Below, piece after piece: positions 58,065 through 64,000 of a stretch of DNA of 64,000 bases. The position numbers and the translations under genes were made by a program. The notes beneath the pieces are model-generated. The model saw only the letters and a program-made list of their open reading frames with translations. It ran no database searches and was not told the DNA's origin. The stretch is from Dactylis glomerata (taxonomy: Eukaryota > Streptophyta > Magnoliopsida > Poales > Poaceae), in NCBI GenBank assembly GCA_007115705.1, contig QXEO01000143.1:6927434-6991433 (forward strand). The letters are read 5' to 3'. Position 1 is the first letter of the stretch, and the number at the start of each line of letters is the position of its first letter.

Positions 58065-59682
58065 TGATGGCTTGTAAATATAGCTCGTTGGGAACCCCAA
58101 GAGGAAGGTATGATGAGCACAGCAGCAAGTCTTCCCTCAGTTGTGAAACCAAGGTTTATCGAACCAGTAGGAGAAAGCAGAACTTCAGAAGGTGATGCTT
58201 GCTATCTTCGTGACACTCCAGACAATGGCGCTAGAAATATTGTTGGTGCGTCTTCACCTAGCAGCAACGTGAAACCTGCACACAACACAATCAAGAACTT
58301 TGCTCCCAACTTACGATGAGGTTGTCAATCTCACCGGTTTGCTGTAAACAAAGGATTGAGTGTATCAAGTGGTAAAAGGATAATAGTATGCAAGAAAGTA
58401 AACAGTGCGAGTAAAAGTAAAATGGTATAGCAATGTAAAGGAAATTGGATCGGGGTCCACAGTTCACTAGCGGTGTCTCTCCATAAGATAAATAACAACA
58501 TGCTGGGTAAACAAATTACAGTTGGGCAATTGATAGAATAAAGATAACGTACACATGTCATGAGGATCACTATGAGATTCACTCTGGGCATTACGACAAA
58601 ATACATAGACCGCCATCCAACTGCATCTATGACTAAAAATCCACTCGTGGGGAGTCGTCCGAGAACCCCTTGAGTATTATGTTGTGAACAAAAAAATAAT
58701 TGCATTAAGCAAAGTGCGTAATGTAAACAAAGCAAATGTCCTTGGACACAAGAATGTTGTTTTCTCCCTAGTGGCAACAACACATCTACAATCTTAGAGG
58801 TTTCTGTCACTCCCCCAGATTACTAGAGGCATGAACCCAACTATCGAGCATAAATACTCCCTCTTGGAGTCACTAGCATCTACTCGGCAAAGATAGCTAC
58901 TAGCAATGGAAAGCATGCAAGATCATAAATAACATAGAGATAACATAAAGATATATATATTCAGCACATCAACTTAACATAGTACCAATACTCATCGGAT
59001 CCCAACAAACACAATATGTATGATTACATAAAGATGATCTTGATCATGTAGGGCAGCTCACAAGATCTAAACATGAAGCACATGGTGGAGGAGACAACCA
59101 TCTAGCTACTGCTATGGACCCGTAGTCCAAGGTAGACTACTCACACATCACTCCGAAGGCGACCATGGTGGTGTAGAAGGCCTCCGGCAGGGTGCCGAGA
59201 AGAGCTCTTGGATCCTCCCAATCTCGCGATGGCGACGGCGGCGGCTTGCAGTATGTTTCGTGGAAAAGAGATCCGTCCCTTAGGTTTTTCCTGTCGAGGG
59301 GAACTTATATGCGAAAGAAGGGCAGCATCAGAAGGTGGGCCACCTGGCCTCACCATATGATGGCGCGGCCAGGGGCTGGGCCGCGCCACCCCATGGTGAG
59401 CCTGGCCCCTGGCCCGCCTCCGTCTCATCTTCGGTCTTCGTGAAGCTTCGGTAAAAATAGGAGGTTCGGCTTTCGTTTCATCCAATTCCGAGAATATTTC
59501 CTGTGTAGCTTTTCTAAAACACAAAAACAGCAGAAAATAGGGAACTGGCACTGTGGCATCTTGTTAATAGGTTAGTTCCGAAAAATGCATAAAAACGCCA
59601 AGAAGTGTAACAAAACACAAAGAAAATGGTGTATAAACAAGCATGGAGCATCAAAAATTATAGATACGTTTGAGATGTATCA
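58065..59682 (-). repeat. G3 5' LTR
   Basis: Same ends as 52811-54370 and closely similar, plus the 50-bp segment missing there. Confidence 0.9.
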
Positions 59683-59710
59683 CTGACATTTCCATCTTCA
59701 TCGGGTGCAC

Positions 59711-59911
59711 GACCAGCGCTCCCGATGGGAGTATCCGCTGAGGCTATAGTCGGATTTTTTTGAGTATAGGTTCAAAAGTTTTTCTTCTTCTTCTTCTATT
59801 TTTGACATGACCTGCATAAAATTGGTGTTAGTTCATTAACTTCTCAAATTTAAGGTTCATTGGGTGGGCGACCAGCGCTCCCGGTGGGAGTAGCCCCCGA
59901 GGCTATGGTCG
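59711..59911. repeat. Direct repeat in Gypsy C internal region
   Basis: GACCAGCGCTCCCG(A/G)TGGGAGTA followed by a GAGGCTAT(A/G)GTCGG block occurs at about 59711-59752 and again at 59869-59911. Confidence 0.7.
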
Positions 59912-60164
59912 GGTACTTGTAATCTATCATAGGCTCTAATTTTTCTTCGACTTCTTCCTCATAGATATCTCTTGTATAAATAACTCTTCTCTTGTTTAAA
60001 GTATGATGTCAGTGCCATGATGTGACAACTCGCTATCTTGAATTGACGGAAAGCTGACCGTTGCACATGGACAACACGATAATTTTCCAATTTTTTGCCC
60101 GTTAGTGGGCTTGCCGCTTCCACTTTTTACGCCACGTCGCATCCCACATTCCTTCTAACGCAAG

Positions 60165-60174
60165 CTATTTAAGG
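60165..60174 (+). promoter_or_regulatory. TATA-like box for Gypsy C antisense gene
   Basis: CTATTTAAGG lies about 118 bp upstream of the first ATG (60283), inside the retroelement and on the strand opposite its LTR promoter. Promoter activity is inferred. Confidence 0.35.
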
Positions 60175-60282
60175 GCAAACTCTTTTATTTTTAATGTTTA
60201 CCAGTTCTTTGATCCTCTGTCACCGCCACTTCTTCTTACTTGTGCCCGCGCTCTCTTTCAACTCCAAGCACCTCGCCATTGC

Positions 60283-62580
60283 ATGCCCATCAAGCGCGTC
60301 GCACATTGCAAGCAAATGGCAAAGAAGTCCGTGAATAAACAAGTTGTGGATTGGACCGCTTCCACTCTAACGGATGTGGATCTGGCGAAGGCTAGGAAGG
60401 AGGGGTTTCTAGCGGCCTCCGCTGAGGTCATCTTCCCCAGCACTGAGATCATCCCTCGCTCGCAGCCTGGCTTCCGGGTGATGTTTCTTGCCTTTCTCCT
60501 CCGTGGTCTCTCTCTCCCTGCCAACGAATTTCTTCGTGGACTTCTTTTTGTGTACGGCATGCAGCTGCATTAGCTCACACCAAATTCCATCTTGCATATT
60601 GCCTACTTCATCACTTTGTGTGAAGCATTATTGGGCATCAATCCCCACTTGGGCCTATGGAAATACTTTTTCGTTTGTGTCCAGATGTATCCAAGGAAGA
60701 AGTTCATGATCTTGGTGGCGCCATTATTTATGTGCGATCTGAATCGTAGTATCTTGCTTTTGATATGGCTGAATTGGTCCAGGGTTGGAGACAGCAGTGG
60801 TTCTACATTAAGGACCAGAAGTCCTCTGAAGCCGATGAATATAGACTGGCTCCTTTCAATCCAGCCAAACCTTTAACGAAGCTGACTTCCTGGGATGCTC
60901 TTCCATCAGAGGCTGAAGCCGAAGAGATCAAACCACTGTTGGCTCGTATCCAAGAGCTGAAGAATGCGACGAAGAAGGAACTCAATGGGATGCAACTCCT
61001 GGTTTTCCTTTTGCAACGACGAATTCAGCCACTGCAAGCTAGGGTGTCAAAGCTCTAGACATATTCTAGTATAACAGACACTTCTCAAGTGTCTCAAAAA
61101 GATCCAGAGTTGAAGGATCTCGAGAAAAGAGTTAGATCACTAACCACGCTGTCTGTGAGGAAGACAGTTCTACTTGTCTAGCAGTTCCCCTCGATGCCAC
61201 ACATCCTTTACCAAATGTACTAGCTTTGAAACTGAAGAAATACTCTGCACTCTTGTTTTTATTTGAGTTTGCTTCCCCTGTCCTTGATACCTTGTTTCTG
61301 CCTTGTTACAGGGTCATCTTTCTCTTGCTTCACATCCCCCACTTCATGAAGAAGAGCCCATTGTCTCCAAAATTGCTCCTGTTGACCCTGAAGCCCCCGA
61401 GACCGTCGAGTGTCACAGAGAGGAGGAAGTCGAAAAATCTTCAGAGGGAACTAACTCAATGCAATCTCCTCCCCCTGCTGATTCTGAGGATCAAGATGCA
61501 AGCCGAAAAATAAAACGTCAAGAGGATTTGACTTCTTTGGGTACATCTAAACCGAAAGATGTGCCACATGATCAGTCAACTTCCAAAAACCCTCATGCAT
61601 CTTTGTTTGACTTCCTCGAAGCTGACTCGTAAGTTTCTTCTTCTCAAGTCAATAATCATTGCTGCTTTATTCGTGTTTTGTTGAATCCAAATATTTCTTC
61701 TCAGTGATGATGATGATTCAAAAGAACCTGCGGCTGTAGTTCCTCCTCCTTCAGCATCTACAACTATGGAGAAGAGCTCCCAGAAAGAAATTGCTATTGA
61801 AACCCCGTCGGAGGACACCTTAGAGAAGATTGTCACGATGCCAAGCATCAAGCATCGTAAGAAGGCGACAAAAACTGTGACTGTCTCTCTTGAGGTGCAT
61901 CAGACGGCTTCTTCTTGGGATGTGAGTACACTTAATGCTCTGCTTTTACGATATGGCGCAGTAACCTTGCTTATACCTTTTGTTTCTTGAGCCCTTGATG
62001 CAAAAATTACTATCTCTTGGCACTGAATGTCTTGAAATTCGTAAGGCTATTGACGAATCCAAGGGTATATATCTTTGTTCCCTTATTTTTCTCCTCCTGC
62101 TCCTTTCTCGCTACTTTGTTTTTGAATCGATCTTCCTTGTCATCTTGTTTATAGTTTCTTTGGCCAATGCCCTTTCGCGTGCGAGTTCGTTGGAAACCAA
62201 ACTTAAAACCACCACCAAGGCTCTTAAGGAGGCTGATGAAAAACATGCCAAAGAAGTGTCAGCTGCCAAACTTTCTATTGATCAAGCGATTAAGGAGGTG
62301 GATACTAGGGCCATCAAAGCTAAAAAAGCCCTAGCCGAGGTTTCCCAGAGGCAAGCCAGTCGTGAAGAGGCTGTTGTTAAATGAGTCGATGACATTCTCA
62401 CATCTATTGGCAGTAAGTGTTTTCTTGCTTTTGTCTTCTACTGCCTTTTTCCTGTTTGTCGACATGTGTTTTTTTACTAATTGTGTTATTGTGATGCTGC
62501 AGAGAATCTTGGAGAGATCATCAAGCTTTGCCTAGACAACGTGAAAGGTCCTCTTTTGGATACTGTTGGCATCCTGGAGT
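60283..62580 (+). pseudogene. Gypsy C antisense gene, spliced, PF04195-like
   Basis: The start MPIKRVAHCKQMAKKSVNKQ is followed by FRVMFLAFLLRGLSLPANEF, then LRGLLFVYGMQLH, and after a TAG by LTPNSILHIAYFITLCEALL and INPHLGLWKYFF. This is the PF04195 'gypsy type transposon' pattern, as in the Gypsy A antisense ORF. Four GT-AG introns keep frame: 61629-61704, 61922-61991, 62065-62154 and 62413-62502. Exons after 62155 encode a Lys/Ala-rich coiled coil (KEADEKHAKEVSAAKLSIDQ). Premature stops occur near 60571, 61056 and 62382, so this copy is dead. Gypsy D interrupts it at 62580. The earlier exon between about 61180 and 61312 is less certain. Confidence 0.7.
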
Positions 62581-63117
62581 TGTTGGGGATATACCAAATA
62601 GGTATACCATCGACGTAGTCCTAAAACCAGCAAGCCAGGGTGGCCCATGGAGGTGGTATGGAGGATTGCCTACCGGGCGGCCCAGTTGCTGGAAAGCCCA
62701 TGGTGGTACAGGACGTAGGAGCTTATGGCGGATCCGGAGATAGGCCCATGGCGGGTTGCCTTGTAGTACACGACATTGTATAGGACTTAGTCTAGGACTC
62801 CATATTGTATCCGCTCTAGTACCATCGTGATGCCCACGCCATGCGCCTTTATACGCCGGCGTGGAGGAGCCCTCGAGACATCGAGACTTAGATATACGGC
62901 CAATCACATAGCGAAACAGCCAACCTCATCATTGTAACCGAGCACTTGTTGCCATATAGTGATTTATAGCAGCACGTAGGGTCTCGCCACCGTTGTGGGA
63001 TCTGAAGCTGGGTAAACTCGTGCTACCACCATCCCGGATCGCTCTGCCGTGTTCACCCCCTTCCACAAACCGCCATACACCTACCCCTATGGCAGATCTG
63101 TTGATGAAACCACGACA
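62581..63117 (+). repeat. Gypsy D 5' LTR
   Basis: TG...CA bounded and directly followed by the primer site. TATA-like TTTATACGCC near 62850. Confidence 0.75.
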
Positions 63118-63119
63118 TT

Positions 63120-63137
63120 TGGCGCCCACCATGGGGC
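63120..63137 (+). promoter_or_regulatory. Gypsy D primer-binding site
   Basis: TGGCGCCCACCATGGGGC lies two bases inside the LTR. This is the common TGGCGCCC-type site of grass Gypsy elements. Confidence 0.75.
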
Positions 63138-63650
63138 AAAATGCGTCAGGAGCGCGGATCCAGGCGAGATCCGCCTTCGCAGGCATCGGTGACACCGTCG
63201 CCATCGGGCGTGTCCTCTACGATTTCGGCTTTCCCATCGTCCTAGCGGATAACCTCTGGGTGCCGGCTAGAGAAAACCATGCTTCATTCACCATCATTCC
63301 GATCAGAGACATCCACATCTTCATCGGAGAGACAAACCCTACCCCTGCCACGGAAACCGATTTCCGGCGGATCTATATGTCTGAAACCCCTAAACGGACC
63401 GCTTTTGAGCTGGATACGGAGGAGGAATCATCTGATCTGGAACTTTCCAAGCTATCTAGATCGGATCTAAAAACAAATCCCACCCAACCCGTCCTAGAGG
63501 TGGTGGAAGTGGTGGATGATCACTATGAATCCGCCATGAGAAATCTGGTGTTAGAGACACCGCGATACTGCCTTGTTGCTTTCGCAGGAACCACTTTGGG
63601 ATCTGTCTCCAATGGAGATGACATCCCAGGTGAATCCATCCTAGAGGCAC
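63131..63650 (+). pseudogene. Gypsy D gag N-terminal part, truncated by LTR
   Basis: The ATG overlaps the primer site (MGQNASGARIQARSAFAG). About 173 codons stay open, with an acidic segment (LDTEEESSDLELSKLSRSD) and no recognisable domain yet. The position just after the primer site argues for a Gag or pre-Gag N-terminus. The frame is broken at 63651 by an inserted LTR, and the remainder lies off-window. Confidence 0.5.
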
Positions 63651-64000
63651 TGATATGTCTCAAACGTATCTATAATTTTTGATGCTCCATGCATGTTTAT
63701 ACACCATTTGCTTTGTGTTTTGTTACACTTCGTGGCATTTTTATGCATTTTCCAGAACTAACCTACAAATGAGATGCCGCAGTGCCAGTTCCCTATTTTT
63801 GCTGTTTTTGTGTTTCAGAAAAGCTACACAGGAAATATTTTCGGAATTGGACAAAACAAAAGCCAGAATTCCTATTTTTCCCGAAGCGTCACGGAGTCCA
63901 AAGCAGAGACGGAGGGGTGCCAGGAGGCGGCCGCACCATGCCATGGCGCGAGCCCCCCTGGCCGCGCCAGGCACTGGTGTGGGCCCCTAGCCCACACTCT
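63651..64000 (+). mobile_element. TGATAC-clade LTR, 5' part, runs off the window
   Basis: It starts TGATATGTCTCAAACGTATC and follows the same promoter-proximal sequence as the other TGATAC LTRs. The left flank is GGCAC. Whether it is solo or part of a full element cannot be seen. Confidence 0.85.

Larger units (their letters stand above)
52811..59682 (-). mobile_element. G3: non-autonomous Gypsy element with replaced ORF
   Basis: The 3' LTR is 52811-54370 (1560 bp) and the 5' LTR 58065-59682 (1618 bp). The 3' LTR lacks about 50 bp around 53870 relative to its partner. TSD copies are CCGAC (52806-52810) and CTGAC (59683-59687), differing by a C-to-T change at a CpG. The primer site TGGCGCCGTTGCCGGGG is at 58054-58038. 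Leader and tail are homologous to G1/G2, but gag-protease is replaced by an unrelated 197-codon ORF. No RT or integrase. Confidence 0.92.
51831..62580 (-). mobile_element. Gypsy C: minus-strand element with short LTR, split by G3, interrupted by Gypsy D
   Basis: The 3' LTR (51831-52178, 348 bp) is followed on the plus strand by GTAGCCCCCGAG, which on the minus strand is a polypurine tract abutting the LTR start TGACAAGGG. Internal sequence runs 52179-52810, is broken by G3, resumes at 59688 and reaches 62580, where Gypsy D inserted. The plus strand carries a spliced gene encoding a PF04195-like protein. Its gag-pol and 5' LTR, if present, lie beyond the window. Confidence 0.75.
62581..64000 (+). 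mobile_element. Gypsy D: 5' LTR and gag start, continues beyond window
   Basis: The LTR 62581-63117 (537 bp) runs TGTTGGGGATATACC...CACGACA. A primer site TGGCGCCCACCATGGGGC follows at 63120-63137. A gag-like frame opens and is interrupted at 63651 by another LTR. The upstream flank is GGAGT, and the other TSD copy is outside the window. Confidence 0.8.

Overview
This is a repeat-dominated window from a large grass genome. The LTR families, LINE relics, CACTA, hAT, Helitron and TRIM pieces together suggest a Pooideae/Triticeae-type cereal. That assignment rests on recognising repeat styles, not on a database match. Only one convincing host gene is visible: an intact trypsin-like serine protease at 17700-18548 (+) with a multi-exon leader from about 14.8 kb. 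No tRNA, rRNA or CRISPR locus was seen.

Left part (1-22.4 kb), a mixed region of small transposons and one gene. A minus-strand LINE (168-4143) has a gag-like ORF1 and an endonuclease/RT ORF2. A 324-bp TRIM with perfect GAGTT target duplications breaks ORF2, and an LTR tail cuts the LINE off at about 167. Next come a non-autonomous Helitron (4281-6777, minus), a fold-back hAT-like element packed with GTATC/GATAC motifs (8162-8820), a Gypsy-type LTR remnant (10024-10750), a CACTA terminus at 12481, a second LINE relic (13.37-14.5 kb), a hAT MITE with an 8-bp duplication (14510-14779), the protease gene, a LINE-like noncoding repeat (20.0-21.3 kb) and a possible PIF/Harbinger fragment.

Right part (22.4-64 kb), nested Ty3/Gypsy elements. 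Gypsy A (22440-30945, plus) carries a gag remnant and a long antisense ORF, which a solo LTR (27669-29025) splits. G1 (31239-51703, plus, TSD TGGTG) contains a solo LTR in its 5' LTR (31804-33425), a same-clade element G2 in opposite orientation inserted between gag and protease (36260-46343, TSD AGAAA), and a short solo LTR (49458-49792). G2 itself holds a solo LTR in gag (41790-43338, TSD GTAGC). Gypsy C (from 51831, minus) carries a spliced antisense gene on the plus strand. It is split by G3 (52811-59682, minus) and by Gypsy D (from 62581, plus), which is itself interrupted by another LTR at 63651.

G1, G2 and G3 share LTRs starting TGATACG, a TGGCGCCGTTGCC-type primer site and a roughly 3-kb noncoding tail. 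None shows reverse transcriptase or integrase, so they are probably non-autonomous and depend on a helper. G1 and G2 encode Gag plus an aspartic protease. G3 has an unrelated 197-codon ORF in the same slot between conserved flanks. This cassette exchange, the internal copies of the polypurine tract and the primer-site copy inside the G2 LTR are the most unusual things in the window.
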